Part shown: in pieces, positions 34,485 through 44,798 of the stretch
How the letters are laid out: every line of letters starts with the position of its first letter
Numbering within the stretch: position 1 is the first letter of the stretch
Origin: Ruegeria atlantica
GTDB lineage: Bacteria > Pseudomonadota > Alphaproteobacteria > Rhodobacterales > Rhodobacteraceae
Length of the DNA stretch: 64,000 nt
Direction of reading: 5' to 3'
NCBI RefSeq assembly: GCF_013032005.1
Contig: NZ_WQBE01000003.1
Location: 1-64,000, forward strand
Translations under genes and position numbers: made by a program
Notes under the pieces: generated by a model
The model's input: only the letters and a program-made list of their open reading frames with translations
Told to the model about the DNA's origin: nothing
Database searches by the model: none

Positions 34485-36598
34485 CTGTTTTTCTAAAATC
34501 ATCGCCTGCGCCGTCTCGTCCGTGGCGCATTGCGCTTGCTGGGTTTGCCGGGCTGGTCGCAGTGCTGATACTTGTTTTTTCAGTACAGAGTGCCTTGCCC
34601 GGCATCCGCGATCTGGCGCAATGGTGGATGCTGATGGTCGCGCTGGCGCTGACCCTCTTTTCCGTTTTTGTTTTGTGGGATCTGACGCTATCGGGTTTGA
34701 TGCTGCTGCTTTTGTTTGTGGGCGGGGCATCGCAGCTTTATGTGACCCAACCGCTTTGGTACCCGGCGCTACGCCTCCCGCCCAGAACGACCATCGAAAT
34801 GGCGATGTATGCCATAATTTTCGGACAGGGCGCCCTTTCGGCTTTTGTGTTGTTTAGAAATTCTAGTGACAGCAAACTCTCTCAGGTTATCAGCGATTTG
34901 GGCGTAAAACGCACTGCTCTATTCCTTTTGCTCAGCGGTGCGTTCACCATACCGATCCTCGACCATCTTCGCCAAAACGAAATCGACGTCTATTTCATTC
35001 AGCTTGCGGCGGGGCTGATCCTTGTGGTCATCAACCTGGTGACGGTGATCGCATTGGCTGCCACCTTGCCCAGAGGGGTTACTCTGCCCGCGGGCTGGCG
35101 ATGGGCAGGCTGCATGGCCACTGTTTTTCTGATTGCGACATTGGTGCTGGAATGGTTGGCCTTTGAACGGGTGCCGCATGTTCAGGATGAGCTTGCCTAT
35201 ATGTTTCAGGCCAAGACCTATGCGAGTGGCGCCCTTTATGTGCCGGCACTGCCGGAAGGTCCCCGCGCAGCTTTTGAGTTTTATCTGCTAGATCATCATG
35301 ACGGGCGCTGGATATCGGTCTTCACGCCCGGATGGCCTGCATTTCTGGCGGTGGGAGTTTTTTTTGGAGTGCCCTGGTTGGTGAACCCAATTCTGGGCAC
35401 CGCGTCCATCTTTCTGGCGCAGGGGGTGATGCAACGGTTAACAAATGCCCGTACGGCCAGCATCAGCACTCTGATCCTGGCGACCTCCCCCTGGTTCATC
35501 GCGATGTCGGCGTCACTGATGTCCCATACCTTCGCCCTGTTTCTTGTCTTGCTGGCCTGGCTTTTGATCCTTCGCGCCGAAGAAGGTGAATTGAAACGGG
35601 CCGTTCTACTGGTGTTTGTGGCCGGCTTGGCACTGGGTTGGTTGTTCCTGACCCGCAACCTTGACGGCCTGTTGCTTGGAATTCTGACGGGTCTGTTTCT
35701 GTTGTGGCGCGGAGGTGCCTTACGCCATCCCCTGACTGTACTCAGCTACAGCGTGGGATGCGTGGCAACCGGAAGCCTGATCTTTTTCTATAACTACTAC
35801 TTCACTGGCGACCCGCTGTTGACAACATTATCAGACTATTATCAACGAATCTGGGTTGATGGATCCAACGCCTTTGGGTTTGGCCAAAACATAGGCTCCC
35901 CAGAAGGCTGGGGCCACATGGAACTGCGCCCGCATGAACATTCCCCGTTTGAAGGTCTGGTCAACACGCTGACCAATATCAGCGCGCTTCATACCGATTT
36001 CATGGGTTGGGGGATCGGGTCGCTCGTATTTGTCTGGATCTTGCTGATCTATGGCCGCATCAACGCCACGGACCGGATGATGCTTGCGATCATTATCGTC
36101 GTAGCGGGTGCACACGCCCTTTATTGGTTCGTAGCCAGCTTCTACGTGGGCCCACGATATTGGTTCATGATGATCGCTCCCCTGGTGTTCCTGAGTGCCA
36201 GAGGAGTTCTGGAAACTGGCATCCGATTGGAAACCATTGGCCTTTCGTCAGCTTCGGACAAACTTAACGCCGTGCTTCTTATTCTGTGTTTGTTTTCAGT
36301 GACAGTATTTTTGTCCTACCGAGGCGTCACAAGATATCACGAGCATCGTACCTATGATGACCACTATCGCTATCTGTCGCTGCCTGACACGGAAGGTGTT
36401 GTCCAACCGCTGGTCTTAATCAATCCGAAAAGCCAAATTGCTTCGGCACTGTTCTTCAATGATCCTTCGTTTCCCTTGGACGAGCCGGTTTTCGCAAAGG
36501 ATCTGGGAGGCACAGCGAATGACGCCGTGACTAAGGCTTTTCCGGGACGCCCCGCCCTGTATTACGACGAGCGCGAAGAGACGTTTTCTCGGAAATAG
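34481..36598 (+). CDS. Large GT-C-like membrane glycosyltransferase (GT39/ArnT-like)
   Basis: A 705-residue protein with many helices. The loop near residue 230 has RVPHVQDELAYMFQAKTY, a GT-C-type DE motif. ISVFTPGWPAFLAVGVFFG and GLALGWLFLTRNLDGLLLG are typical of GT39/PMT-like proteins. Before that motif are about seven extra N-terminal hydrophobic segments, making it longer than ordinary ArnT-like enzymes. The C-terminal ~60 residues are soluble. It is translationally coupled to the GT87-like gene. It probably transfers a sugar from a polyprenyl phosphate to the polymer in the periplasm; donor and acceptor cannot be read. Confidence 0.7.
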   Translation: MTVFLKSSPAPSRPWRIALAGFAGLVAVLILVFSVQSALPGIRDLAQWWMLMVALALTLFSVFVLWDLTLSGLMLLLLFVGGASQLYVTQPLWYPALRLPPRTTIEMAMYAIIFGQGALSAFVLFRNSSDSKLSQVISDLGVKRTALFLLLSGAFTIPILDHLRQNEIDVYFIQLAAGLILVVINLVTVIALAATLPRGVTLPAGWRWAGCMATVFLIATLVLEWLAFERVPHVQDELAYMFQAKTYASGALYVPALPEGPRAAFEFYLLDHHDGRWISVFTPGWPAFLAVGVFFGVPWLVNPILGTASIFLAQGVMQRLTNARTASISTLILATSPWFIAMSASLMSHTFALFLVLLAWLLILRAEEGELKRAVLLVFVAGLALGWLFLTRNLDGLLLGILTGLFLLWRGGALRHPLTVLSYSVGCVATGSLIFFYNYYFTGDPLLTTLSDYYQRIWVDGSNAFGFGQNIGSPEGWGHMELRPHEHSPFEGLVNTLTNISALHTDFMGWGIGSLVFVWILLIYGRINATDRMMLAIIIVVAGAHALYWFVASFYVGPRYWFMMIAPLVFLSARGVLETGIRLETIGLSSASDKLNAVLLILCLFSVTVFLSYRGVTRYHEHRTYDDHYRYLSLPDTEGVVQPLVLINPKSQIASALFFNDPSFPLDEPVFAKDLGGTANDAVTKAFPGRPALYYDEREETFSRK

Positions 36599-36622
36599 AC
36601 ATTTCGCATGGGGCCGATTTGA

Positions 36623-38602
36623 TTATCTTAGGCCCAATAGCTTTGCAATATCCCAGACCTGACGTGGAGAAGTTTGTGCTCCGCGACCGAAGATTGTTTC
36701 CCGAGGCACTTTGTAAATGGGTGCAATGCTCACCGGGACGTCTGCATTGCTAAAATCTTCTTCATAGGTGGGCAAATGATCAGTCACCAAAACCCTACCT
36801 TCCACGGCTTCGCCCAATCGAATTTCATCGGGCGCCAAAGCCTCAGTTTCCAAACGGACAAAATAAGTAGGCGTGACATTGGCTGGAACCGGCATCTGTG
36901 CATACACATAGACCGAGACAGTTCCCGCTAAGTATTGGTCCTGCAATTCGACATCTGACCAACCAGGGGGAAAGGCCTTCCTTATCAGAGCTGGCGTAAT
37001 CCGGATCTCCTCAAGGTCAAAAAACGGGTCAGCGTCGATTTCAATCGCGATACGCTGCCCCAAATCGCGGGTCACTGTAAATGGGCGCAAAGTCGTAGGC
37101 CAACTCAGCCAAGTACTGACAGCAAGCCCTGCCAACGCCATCGCAAAGGCTGAGGCCGGCGCTGCCTGAACCGGGCGCAACCGCCAAAAGACAATCAGCG
37201 GCAACAGAACAGCCGGTGCAAAATGGTGCGGCAGAATACGATAAGCCTGAACATAGAAGAACAGAACGTACCCTACAGTCATGAGTGTCAGCGTTCTGGA
37301 AAACGTATCCTGCCAGCGCCAGGCCAAAAGCGCTAGTCCAGGCAAAAGCCCGCCGGGCAGAAGCCAGAACAGAAACCGCTGCGTATCGAATATAGTCACA
37401 TAGCGCAGACGACGCAGAATTGACCCCGTGCTGAATTCACCGGATACCCCCGTCACACCCGTTTTTGCCAGTATGGCCAAAGAGAAAGAACCTAGGATCA
37501 CAATCGCCAGGGCTATCAACACTCCTACGATCACCTGCTTAATGGGTTGAAACCAGTTCAAAAGCAGGTGCGCCAATAGAAAGAACCCTATCAGCAGAAT
37601 ACCGTTTGGTGCGGAGCAAAGAGCTAGCGTTGACACAACCGCCATCCAACCGAAATTCTGGTCGCGGAAGAACAAGATGTACCCCAGAACTCCCAATAAA
37701 ATGGGCGGTTCGCGCGTCATTGGCATGGCAATATCGGCAAAATATGGATTGTAGGATGGATTAAACGCCATCACGAAAGAAAACAGAACCAAGGCTGCGC
37801 CCAATCCTAAAACAGACCAAACATCGGTGCGGTTATTTGGTGAACGGATAAAAGCCAGCATCACCCCGAATAAAATCGACACGCCAGGCAGGTAAGCAAA
37901 CCGAAGAGCCGCTTCGGACGACCCAAAAACACGAAGGAAGCTGGTTTGCAGAAATACCTCGGTCATCATTTTCGGATTTGGGTAACCGGTCATTGAACCA
38001 GCATCCAAAGGCCAAAACGGCAGTCCCCGAGAAATGAACAGAATAGCGCTCAGCAAGCTGTGCGCCCCATCGTCATTGAGAGCTTCCCAATAGAATTTGG
38101 GTGACAGCAACAGCAGAACAAATAAGGGAAGCAGAACCATACCGGCCACGTCCCATCCCCGGCCCCGGAAGATGTCCTGCGCAGGCCGTTTGATGGTTAA
38201 GGCAGCCCCGGGCAGGCAAAGCAGAACGATCAGCACGAGGAAAGCTGTTCCTGTCATCGGGATACCGCTGACAGCCTGCACAATAGCCGCAATCGTAGGT
38301 ACGCCAAAAAGGGAAAGCGTAAAACCTTTCAACAGAAAATGTTCAAAACGGTCTTCGGGTCGAGCAATACCCAGCGCTAATAGCAGACCGGGGGTGACAA
38401 TAAGTATCGACGCCGACAATGCCACCAGAGGCGCCCAGACATACAAAAAAAACGCATCCTTGGCGATAAAATAGGGGGACGGCCCCTCTGCGAATGCAAC
38501 TTTTGCTGCAATCTGACCTGCTATGTTCTGTCCCATCCAGACGATGCCGACCAGAATTGCCAGCAAACCAAGATAAAAAAATTGCTTCATAGTTCTGGTC
38601 AT
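36623..38602 (-). CDS. Large GT-C-like polytopic membrane protein
   Basis: A 659-residue protein with about 12 or more helices. The loop near residue 175 carries LNDDGAHSLLSAILFISRGL, a double-Asp motif like the catalytic loop of GT-C enzymes. MTGYPNPKMMTEVFL then EAALRFAYLPG follow, as in GT-C families. The C-terminal ~130 residues form a soluble domain with DLEEIRITPALIRKAFPPG. It is convergent with the GT-C-like gene at 34481, with only 24 bp between them, and follows the UGM-like flavoprotein gene on the same strand. The ATG at 38602 or four codons later may be the start. The exact family is not recognised. Confidence 0.6.
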   Translation of the reverse strand: MTRTMKQFFYLGLLAILVGIVWMGQNIAGQIAAKVAFAEGPSPYFIAKDAFFLYVWAPLVALSASILIVTPGLLLALGIARPEDRFEHFLLKGFTLSLFGVPTIAAIVQAVSGIPMTGTAFLVLIVLLCLPGAALTIKRPAQDIFRGRGWDVAGMVLLPLFVLLLLSPKFYWEALNDDGAHSLLSAILFISRGLPFWPLDAGSMTGYPNPKMMTEVFLQTSFLRVFGSSEAALRFAYLPGVSILFGVMLAFIRSPNNRTDVWSVLGLGAALVLFSFVMAFNPSYNPYFADIAMPMTREPPILLGVLGYILFFRDQNFGWMAVVSTLALCSAPNGILLIGFFLLAHLLLNWFQPIKQVIVGVLIALAIVILGSFSLAILAKTGVTGVSGEFSTGSILRRLRYVTIFDTQRFLFWLLPGGLLPGLALLAWRWQDTFSRTLTLMTVGYVLFFYVQAYRILPHHFAPAVLLPLIVFWRLRPVQAAPASAFAMALAGLAVSTWLSWPTTLRPFTVTRDLGQRIAIEIDADPFFDLEEIRITPALIRKAFPPGWSDVELQDQYLAGTVSVYVYAQMPVPANVTPTYFVRLETEALAPDEIRLGEAVEGRVLVTDHLPTYEEDFSNADVPVSIAPIYKVPRETIFGRGAQTSPRQVWDIAKLLGLR

Positions 38603-38669
38603 TCAATCATTTCGAACTCTAAGAATTGTTGGTCCAAAAAGTCCGGCACAAACCAAGCGGGCTCGAAGC

Positions 38670-40163
38670 TCATCCGCTCATTCGAGTGCGGTTTCCTTTC
38701 TCAAACGCGGTTTCAGACCCTTTATTTCGAGGCTTTGACTCGAATTCTTCGTGGTAGGACCGTTCGACATTAACATCCCAAACGTCGTTTTCCTCGCCCA
38801 AAATATTGCGCGCGGCATACATGGCGGACAACATCGAATGGTCCTGATTGTTGTAACGATGCAGGCCATTGCGGCCGACGGTCTGAAAATTCTCAAACGT
38901 CTTCAGCCAATCACTGACAATATCCAGCGCTTCTTTGTAGTCGCCATCATAAACCGGATAGGCCTTAGGTTGCCTGATCACTGTAAAATCGATGACATCG
39001 CTTGCCTTGGCCAAACCCAACTGTTCCAGTTCCTGACCGGCCAATTCTTTGAGGTCCGCGTCTGACGACGACCACAGCCCGTCACCCTTCTGGCAGAAAT
39101 ACTCCATTCCGATGGACGAAGTGTCCTGGTTGGGCAGCATTTCCTTGGACCAGGCGCGGAAATTCTGGATGCGCCCGACCTTTACCTTGGGACTATGGAT
39201 ATAAATCCAGTTGTCCGGGAAAGGATCGGCGTGATCGAGCATCAAAGTCACGATCAGGAAATCGCGGTATCTCAGGCGATCGGCGGCCTCGACAACCTCT
39301 GGCGGCGGCGGCGGATCAAATGCATGGATCAGATCGCGCACGGCCATCGAGTTGATGAACTCTTCGCCCTCTACCCGTTCGGTCGTTTTGTCGCCATTTT
39401 CGTCCCAATGACGCACATCAATCGACGTCACGCGGTTGCCGTCGCGATTGACCTGCACCACTTCGGAATGTGTCTCAACACTGCCGCCCCTTTCCCGGAT
39501 CAGATCGCGGGTTTTTTCCCACATCATACCGGGGCCAAGGCGGGGATACTGAAATTCTTCAATCAAGCTGGCGGTGTCATTGGCACCGGAAATCGCGTTC
39601 CAGACCGCCTTGGGCAAAGACAGGTTCTTGATCCGCTGTGCAGCCCAGTCCGCCCGAATTTCTGACGGCGGAATTCCCCAGACCTTTTTGGTGTAGCTGT
39701 GGAAGAAATGTAAATATAACCGCCCGCCAAAGCGGTTGATGACCCATTCTTCAAAGGTATCTTCTTGTTTTTTAGGCCGGATTTTCCATTTCACGAAGCT
39801 GCCGATGATCTTATAGGTCTCATAGGGGCCTATATTGCCAAGGGCGTTGAAGATACGCAGCGGGTAATCATAAAACTTGCCGCGATAGAAAATGCGGCTC
39901 AGGCGTTGCACGGTGATGAAATCATCTCCCATCACATCGTGCCACATATCTTCAACCTCGCGCACCTTGGTAAAAAACCGGTGCCCTCCGATATCAAAAC
40001 GGTAACCATTGAAAGTTTCAGTGCGTGAAATGCCGCCAACCATGTCCGAGGCCTCAAAGACCTGTGGAACATGCGTGTCACTAAGTTTCTGAAGCTCGTG
40101 GGCTGCAGTCAACCCGGCAGGCCCGCCACCGATAATTACGACAGGAACGGTATCTTTTTGCAA
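38670..40163 (-). CDS. FAD-dependent oxidoreductase, UDP-galactopyranose mutase/amine-oxidase-like
   Basis: A 497-residue flavoprotein. VVIIGGGPAGLTAAHEL (about residues 8-24) binds FAD, followed by GGISRTETFNGYRFDIGGHR, the typical motif of COG1232-type amine oxidases. NFQTVGRNGLHRYNNQDHS near the C-terminus is the last FAD-binding element. Homologues occur in EPS clusters and may be sugar mutases or oxidases acting on nucleotide- or lipid-linked sugars. The start is TTG: there is no in-frame ATG nearby and the Rossmann motif would otherwise be lost. The C-terminal ~35 residues are charged. A paralogue is encoded at 53021. The true substrate is unknown. Confidence 0.7.
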   Translation of the reverse strand: MQKDTVPVVIIGGGPAGLTAAHELQKLSDTHVPQVFEASDMVGGISRTETFNGYRFDIGGHRFFTKVREVEDMWHDVMGDDFITVQRLSRIFYRGKFYDYPLRIFNALGNIGPYETYKIIGSFVKWKIRPKKQEDTFEEWVINRFGGRLYLHFFHSYTKKVWGIPPSEIRADWAAQRIKNLSLPKAVWNAISGANDTASLIEEFQYPRLGPGMMWEKTRDLIRERGGSVETHSEVVQVNRDGNRVTSIDVRHWDENGDKTTERVEGEEFINSMAVRDLIHAFDPPPPPEVVEAADRLRYRDFLIVTLMLDHADPFPDNWIYIHSPKVKVGRIQNFRAWSKEMLPNQDTSSIGMEYFCQKGDGLWSSSDADLKELAGQELEQLGLAKASDVIDFTVIRQPKAYPVYDGDYKEALDIVSDWLKTFENFQTVGRNGLHRYNNQDHSMLSAMYAARNILGEENDVWDVNVERSYHEEFESKPRNKGSETAFEKGNRTRMSG

Positions 40164-40850
40164 ATGACTAACACCCGTATACTCGAAAAAAACTGACTAC
40201 AAACTACTAGAGGTTATCACCATTTCATAACAAATTCCTAATGACTGGTCCAAATAATATGCCCAGGCCTTTCACGTACCCAATCCGTATCCGGCAAAAT
40301 GCAATCTGTGCTGCCATGACTTTGGGCTGCCGATCCCACAGGCAGGCACTGCGCCAGATCGCGTGCATTAACAGCAGACCTCTCGGAAAAATGCTGCCCG
40401 ATGTCGGGATGGACGTCGCAAAAAAAAGTTTCGACGCCACCAGCCAACAGGTTGAGTTACATGAACTATTTCGTCAGGCCCTGATCGGCACATGAATTTC
40501 TTTCGCCTGTGCTGGGAAAACTTTAGGTCTGGTCGCAATTAAGCGCGCCATCCTACGGCATCAAAAGAACAGCCCGAACGAAGAAAAGGACAAGAGTGGT
40601 GTTGTCGCAACTTCGCTTCCGTCCAAAATTCCGAATCAACAATACACCCCGTTTTCCTTCATTGTGTGCTTTTGAGGGTCAGTTGTGCTGCGATGGCCAA
40701 GTGCCGAACCTGACTATCCACTGAATCTTGACACGGGCAACGTGCTCCCGCCTACTGCATGTAGGTGTTTATTGAGAACAAGGTCGTCGCTGGCTGACGT
40801 TCGTGGTTAACGATTGATGGCTGACCCCTTATTGGAGAGGGAGCAATTTT
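40164..40850. other. Long intergenic region before the CDP-sugar operon
   Basis: About 690 bp without a supportable gene. Short frames on both strands at 40225-40495 (70-84 codons) lack motifs. The region likely contains the promoter of the plus operon at 40851. A TTGACA is at 40728-40733. TGGCTGAC occurs twice near 40791 and 40816. A decayed gene is possible but not shown. Confidence 0.4.
40728..40756 (+). promoter_or_regulatory. Weak candidate promoter of the CDP-sugar operon
   Basis: A consensus TTGACA is followed after 17 bases by CCTACT, a poor -10 element. It would give a leader of roughly 90 bases before the cytidylyltransferase start. Confidence 0.25.
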
Positions 40851-41624
40851 ATGAAGTGCGTTATTCTGGCTGGTGGTTTCGGAACAAGGCTCAGCGAAGA
40901 GACCGTCAGGATACCAAAGCCTATGGTCGAGATCGGAGACAAACCGATCATCTGGCATATCATGAAGATCTACGCTGCCCACGGGGTCACGGATTTCATC
41001 GTCTGTCTTGGCTACAAGGGTTATGTGATCAAGGAGTACTTTGCGAATTTCTTTCTGCACAGTTCGGACGTCACCATTGATCTGGCTAATGGCGGCCTTG
41101 AAATCGCGAACAGCAGATCGGAACCCTGGCGCGTGACGCTGGTCAATACCGGTCAGGACAGCCAGACCGGCGGGCGGCTTCGCCGGGTCATGCATCTGCT
41201 CAAGGATGAAGAGGCCTTTTGCATGACCTACGGGGACGGGGTCGGAAATGTCGATATTAGCGCACTGATCGCGTTCCACAAAAACCACGGCAGACGCGCA
41301 ACGCTGACTGCGGTGGTCCCACCGGGACGCTTTGGGGCATTGGAACTGGACGGCGACCGGATCGACCGTTTCGCCGAAAAGCCGGGGGGCGATGGCGGGT
41401 TTATCAACGGCGGGTTCTTCGTATTGAATCCATCGGTCGGTGAATTGCTGCATGGAGATAGTGAGATTTGGGAGCGCGCCCCGCTTGAGTCCTTGGCTGC
41501 AGACGGTGATCTGATGGCGTTCCGCCACAGAGGGTTCTGGCAACCGATGGATACACTCCGCGATCGCCGCCAGCTTGAAGAGCGTTGGCAGGAAAACAAC
41601 GCCCCATGGAAGGTCTGGGAATGA
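40851..41624 (+). CDS. rfbF: Glucose-1-phosphate cytidylyltransferase
   Basis: A 257-residue nucleotidyltransferase. The activation loop [13 protein letters not shown] is at residues 6-18, then [29 protein letters not shown] (metal site) and [13 protein letters not shown]. The extended KPM...EIGDKPI and the TYGDGV motif mark the RfbF (CTP-specific) branch rather than the dTTP or UTP enzymes. It makes CDP-glucose, the entry point to CDP-6-deoxyhexoses. GGAGAGGGAGC lies about six bases before the ATG. Its stop overlaps the next SDR gene (ATGA), the first of several couplings in this operon. The next usual enzyme, CDP-glucose 4,6-dehydratase, is absent from the window. Confidence 0.9.
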   Translation: MKCVILAGGFGTRLSEETVRIPKPMVEIGDKPIIWHIMKIYAAHGVTDFIVCLGYKGYVIKEYFANFFLHSSDVTIDLANGGLEIANSRSEPWRVTLVNTGQDSQTGGRLRRVMHLLKDEEAFCMTYGDGVGNVDISALIAFHKNHGRRATLTAVVPPGRFGALELDGDRIDRFAEKPGGDGGFINGGFFVLNPSVGELLHGDSEIWERAPLESLAADGDLMAFRHRGFWQPMDTLRDRRQLEERWQENNAPWKVWE

Positions 41625-42691
41625 ATCTGAGGTCTTCTCCGAAAATCATCCTGCTGGGCAATCTTGGCTATATCGGTCCGATTGTTGCTGCCACTTTGCG
41701 GAAATCCTGGCCCAACGCCAACTTAGTCGGGGTCGATCCCGGGTTTTTCTCGGACCGGCTGACCACACATAATGCGTGGCCCGAACGGTTTCTGAACCAG
41801 CAGATCATTGCTGATATCCGCGACATCGATTCCTCGTTGTTCCAAGGGGCCGACGCAGTTGTTGCATTGGCGGCGGTTTCAAATGATCCGATGGGTGCGC
41901 GGTTTGAAACCGTTACTACGGAAATCAATCAGGACGCCATTGTACAGGCCGCACATCTGGCTGCCGAAGCCGGGGTATCGCGGTTTGTCTTTGCCTCCAG
42001 CTGTTCCGTGTATGGGTTAGCCGAGGGCGATGCACGGTCCGAGGATGCGCCATTGAACCCACTGACCGCCTATGCCCGCAGTAAAATCGGAACCGAGCGG
42101 GCGCTAGAGGCCATGAACACGCCGGGAATGCTGCGCACTGCGCTGCGCTTTGCCACCGCTTGCGGGCCGTCGCCCCGGTTGCGGCTTGATTTGGTATTGA
42201 ACGATTTTGCCGCCTGCGCTGTCACCGCTGGCAAGATCACTGTGCTAAGTGATGGCAGCCCATGGCGGCCGCTCATCGACGTGCGCGACATGGCCCGAGC
42301 CATCGAATGGGCAATCACCCGAACCGAAGATGCCGGGGGCCAATGGTTGGCAGTCAATGCGGGATCGGATGCGTGGAACTATCAGATCCGCGATCTGGCG
42401 CAGGCCGTGGCTGAAGCGGTGCCGGGCGCCAGCTATTCGATCAATCCCGATGCCGCCCCTGACAACCGTTCGTATAAGGTCGACTTTTCGCTGTATAAGC
42501 AACTGGCGCCTGAACATCAGCCCGTCCAAACGCTTACAGATACAATCGCTGATCTGCTGCATTTGCTGAATGAGATCCATTTCAAAGACCCCGATTTCAG
42601 ATCCTCACCGCTGATGCGACTGAAAGCGCTGGAAGAACATATTCGCAATGGCGTGCTGAGCGAGGACCTGCGCTGGAGGATTCCGCAATGA
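41621..42691 (+). CDS. NAD-dependent epimerase/dehydratase (extended SDR)
   Basis: A 356-residue SDR with a variant Rossmann motif, [13 protein letters not shown], near the N-terminus. [28 protein letters not shown] and the catalytic YARSK of [15 protein letters not shown] follow. It fits nucleotide-sugar epimerases, reductases or dehydratases next to C-methyltransferases. The ATG lies in the stop of rfbF. The C-terminal ~80 residues include a [15 protein letters not shown] tail that is not typical of UDP-Glc epimerase. It could perform the 3,5-epimerisation, reduction or dehydration step of CDP-sugar synthesis; the sequence alone does not decide. Confidence 0.75.
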   Translation: MNLRSSPKIILLGNLGYIGPIVAATLRKSWPNANLVGVDPGFFSDRLTTHNAWPERFLNQQIIADIRDIDSSLFQGADAVVALAAVSNDPMGARFETVTTEINQDAIVQAAHLAAEAGVSRFVFASSCSVYGLAEGDARSEDAPLNPLTAYARSKIGTERALEAMNTPGMLRTALRFATACGPSPRLRLDLVLNDFAACAVTAGKITVLSDGSPWRPLIDVRDMARAIEWAITRTEDAGGQWLAVNAGSDAWNYQIRDLAQAVAEAVPGASYSINPDAAPDNRSYKVDFSLYKQLAPEHQPVQTLTDTIADLLHLLNEIHFKDPDFRSSPLMRLKALEEHIRNGVLSEDLRWRIPQ

Positions 42692-43920
42692 CACAACCTG
42701 CTTGCAGACACTGCGGCGCACCGCTGAGCCAAACACTCGTTGATCTCGGGCTGTCGCCACTGGCCAATTCCTATGTTCCGCCCGAACGCGCGAACATGGC
42801 CTGCCCGCGTTACCCGCTGCATGCCTGGGTTTGCAACGATTGCTATCTTGTGCAGGTTGAAGATGCGGTGCCCGCAGACGAGATATTTAATGGCGATTAC
42901 GCGTATTTCTCTAGCTATTCAGACAGTTGGCTGGCCCATGCCAAATCTTATGTCGACAAAATGGTCGACCGCTTTCACATTGGAGCGGATGATCTGGTGA
43001 TCGAAATCGCCTCGAATGACGGGTACCTGCTGCAGTATTTTGTCGAAAAGGGCATTCCGGTGCTGGGCATCGAACCTTCGGGCAGCGTGGCAGCCGCCGC
43101 CGAACAGAAAGGCGTGCGCACATTGGTCGATTATTTCGGCGAAACACTGGCCCAGAAGGTCGCCGCAGCCGAGAAACCGCCGTCGCTGATCGCCTCGGCC
43201 AATGTTCTGGCCCATGTGCCCGATATCAATGATTTTGTCGCCGGAATTGCCACTTTGCTAACCGGTGAGGCGGTTTATACGGTCGAATTTCCGCATCTTC
43301 TAAACCTGATCAACGAAGTGCAGTTCGACACGATCTATCACGAACACTATTCCTATCTGTCGCTGTTGGCGGTCGAAAAGATCTTCACCGAAGCCGGTCT
43401 GCGCGTGTTCGATGTCGAGGAACTGCCTACTCATGGAGGCTCGTTGCGGGTATTTGCCTGTCTTGAAGGGGCCAACCACCCTGAAGGACCGGGCCTTGCC
43501 AAGGTCCGCGCCGATGAGGCGGCGGCGCAGTTCGACCGCCCCGAAGGCTATATGAACTTTACCGGCCAGGTCGAGGCGGTGCGCGACGGGCTGCTTGCCT
43601 TCCTGCGCGAGGTCGCGGCCCGCGGTGATACCATCGCCGCGTATGGGGCGGCTGCCAAAGGCAATACATTACTGAACTATGCCGAGATCGGGCCCGACCT
43701 GATTTCATATTGTGTGGATCGCAACCCGGCCAAGCAGAACACGCTTTTGCCCGGCAGCCACATTCCTGTACACGGGGTCGAGGCGCTGCGCGAGACACCA
43801 CCCAATTATGTTTTGATCCTGCCCTGGAACATCCGGGACGAAGTCATCGATCAATTGGCCGATCTCAAGGCCTGCGGCACCCGGTTCGCAACAGCCGTGC
43901 CAGAGGTCAGGATCAGCTAA
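42688..43920 (+). CDS. Sugar C-methyltransferase (TylC3-like, Zn-binding N-domain)
   Basis: A 410-residue protein with the three-part C-methyltransferase layout. The zinc site is Cys6, Cys9, Cys49 and Cys52 (CRHC...CNDC). The SAM domain has LVIEIASNDGYLLQYFVEKG and VLGIEPSGSVAA. A C-terminal Rossmann-like part has IAAYGAAAKGNTLLNY and ISYCVDRNPAKQNTLLPG. ANVLAHVPDINDFV and EHYSYLSL are family hallmarks. These enzymes put a methyl branch on C3 of 4-keto-6-deoxy NDP-sugars, giving branched sugars. It overlaps the preceding SDR (ATGA), so synthesis of a C-methylated 6-deoxy sugar is strongly suggested. Confidence 0.85.
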   Translation: MTQPACRHCGAPLSQTLVDLGLSPLANSYVPPERANMACPRYPLHAWVCNDCYLVQVEDAVPADEIFNGDYAYFSSYSDSWLAHAKSYVDKMVDRFHIGADDLVIEIASNDGYLLQYFVEKGIPVLGIEPSGSVAAAAEQKGVRTLVDYFGETLAQKVAAAEKPPSLIASANVLAHVPDINDFVAGIATLLTGEAVYTVEFPHLLNLINEVQFDTIYHEHYSYLSLLAVEKIFTEAGLRVFDVEELPTHGGSLRVFACLEGANHPEGPGLAKVRADEAAAQFDRPEGYMNFTGQVEAVRDGLLAFLREVAARGDTIAAYGAAAKGNTLLNYAEIGPDLISYCVDRNPAKQNTLLPGSHIPVHGVEALRETPPNYVLILPWNIRDEVIDQLADLKACGTRFATAVPEVRIS

Positions 43921-44798
43921 TGGCACGGGTTCTGCTGAGCGGAGCAACCGGTTTGATCGGCCGTGCGACAGCATCGGCTTTGGCAGGGGCAGGCCATGAA
44001 GTCGTGACACTGGGCCGGAACCCGGGCAGCGACATCATCTGCAATCTGCTGAACCCCATCGCCACAACAACAGCCCTTGAAACAGCCCAAGCCAGCCATC
44101 TGGTTCATCTGGCATGGCATGACGGGCCGCGCGATCGCTGGGTTTCTTCGGCCAATCTGAATTGGATGGCGGCCACGTTGCATCTTGTGCAGGAATTTGC
44201 ACGCATAGGCGGCCAACGCGCGGTCTGCGCAGGAAGCTGTGCCGAATATGACTGGTCTGAGGCGACCCTGACAGAAACAAGCCCCTTGCGACCCCGCACG
44301 CTTTACGGGGCGGCCAAGGCCGGGACCAGTCTGGCGTTGTGCAAAGGGCAAGACGCGCTTGGCCTTTCGCTGGCCTGGGCCCGCATCTTTTTCGTTTACG
44401 GGCCGGGCGAGCCGCCAGGGCGGCTGCTTGGGGATCTGATTTCAAACCTTCGTGCGGGTCAGCCGGTGAAGTGTACCGATGGGCTGCAAAAGCGTGACTT
44501 TCTGCATGTCGACGATCTGGCCCGCGCGTTGTCGCGCCTATTGGACACCGATGAGGTCGGTGCGGTCAATGTTGCCAGCGGCACCGCAATCGCGGTGCGG
44601 GACCTGATTGCAGAGGTCGCAACCCAGATGCATCACACCGATCTGGTCCAATTGGGCGCAATTGCGCGAGCCCCGGACGATCCGGACCTGTTGGAGGCGG
44701 ACGTGACCCGGTTGCGCAACAAGGTCGGTTTTATACCGCAGCATAACTTGAATTCGGGGGTGGCAGATATTCTGCGCGCCGAAGGGAGGGCATTGTGA
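43920..44798 (+). CDS. NAD-dependent epimerase/dehydratase (4-keto-reductase-like)
   Basis: A 292-residue extended SDR. VLLSGATGLIGRATASAL binds NAD(P). VCAGSCAEYDWSE with the catalytic YGAAK of RTLYGAAKAGTSLALCK follow. VKCTDGLQKRDFLHVDDLA is the substrate-proximal segment found in CDP-abequose/paratose synthase-type reductases. It likely reduces the 4-keto group to finish the branched CDP-sugar. The ATG shares one base with the TAA of the methyltransferase gene. Its own stop overlaps the GtrA gene start (GTGA). The closest named enzymes are RfbJ/RfbS, but the stereochemistry cannot be told. Confidence 0.75.
   Translation: MARVLLSGATGLIGRATASALAGAGHEVVTLGRNPGSDIICNLLNPIATTTALETAQASHLVHLAWHDGPRDRWVSSANLNWMAATLHLVQEFARIGGQRAVCAGSCAEYDWSEATLTETSPLRPRTLYGAAKAGTSLALCKGQDALGLSLAWARIFFVYGPGEPPGRLLGDLISNLRAGQPVKCTDGLQKRDFLHVDDLARALSRLLDTDEVGAVNVASGTAIAVRDLIAEVATQMHHTDLVQLGAIARAPDDPDLLEADVTRLRNKVGFIPQHNLNSGVADILRAEGRAL

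Noticed and set aside
40225..40495. Two overlapping short frames in the region before rfbF
   Set aside because: Frames of 70-84 codons on opposite strands, no motif, no ribosome-binding site.
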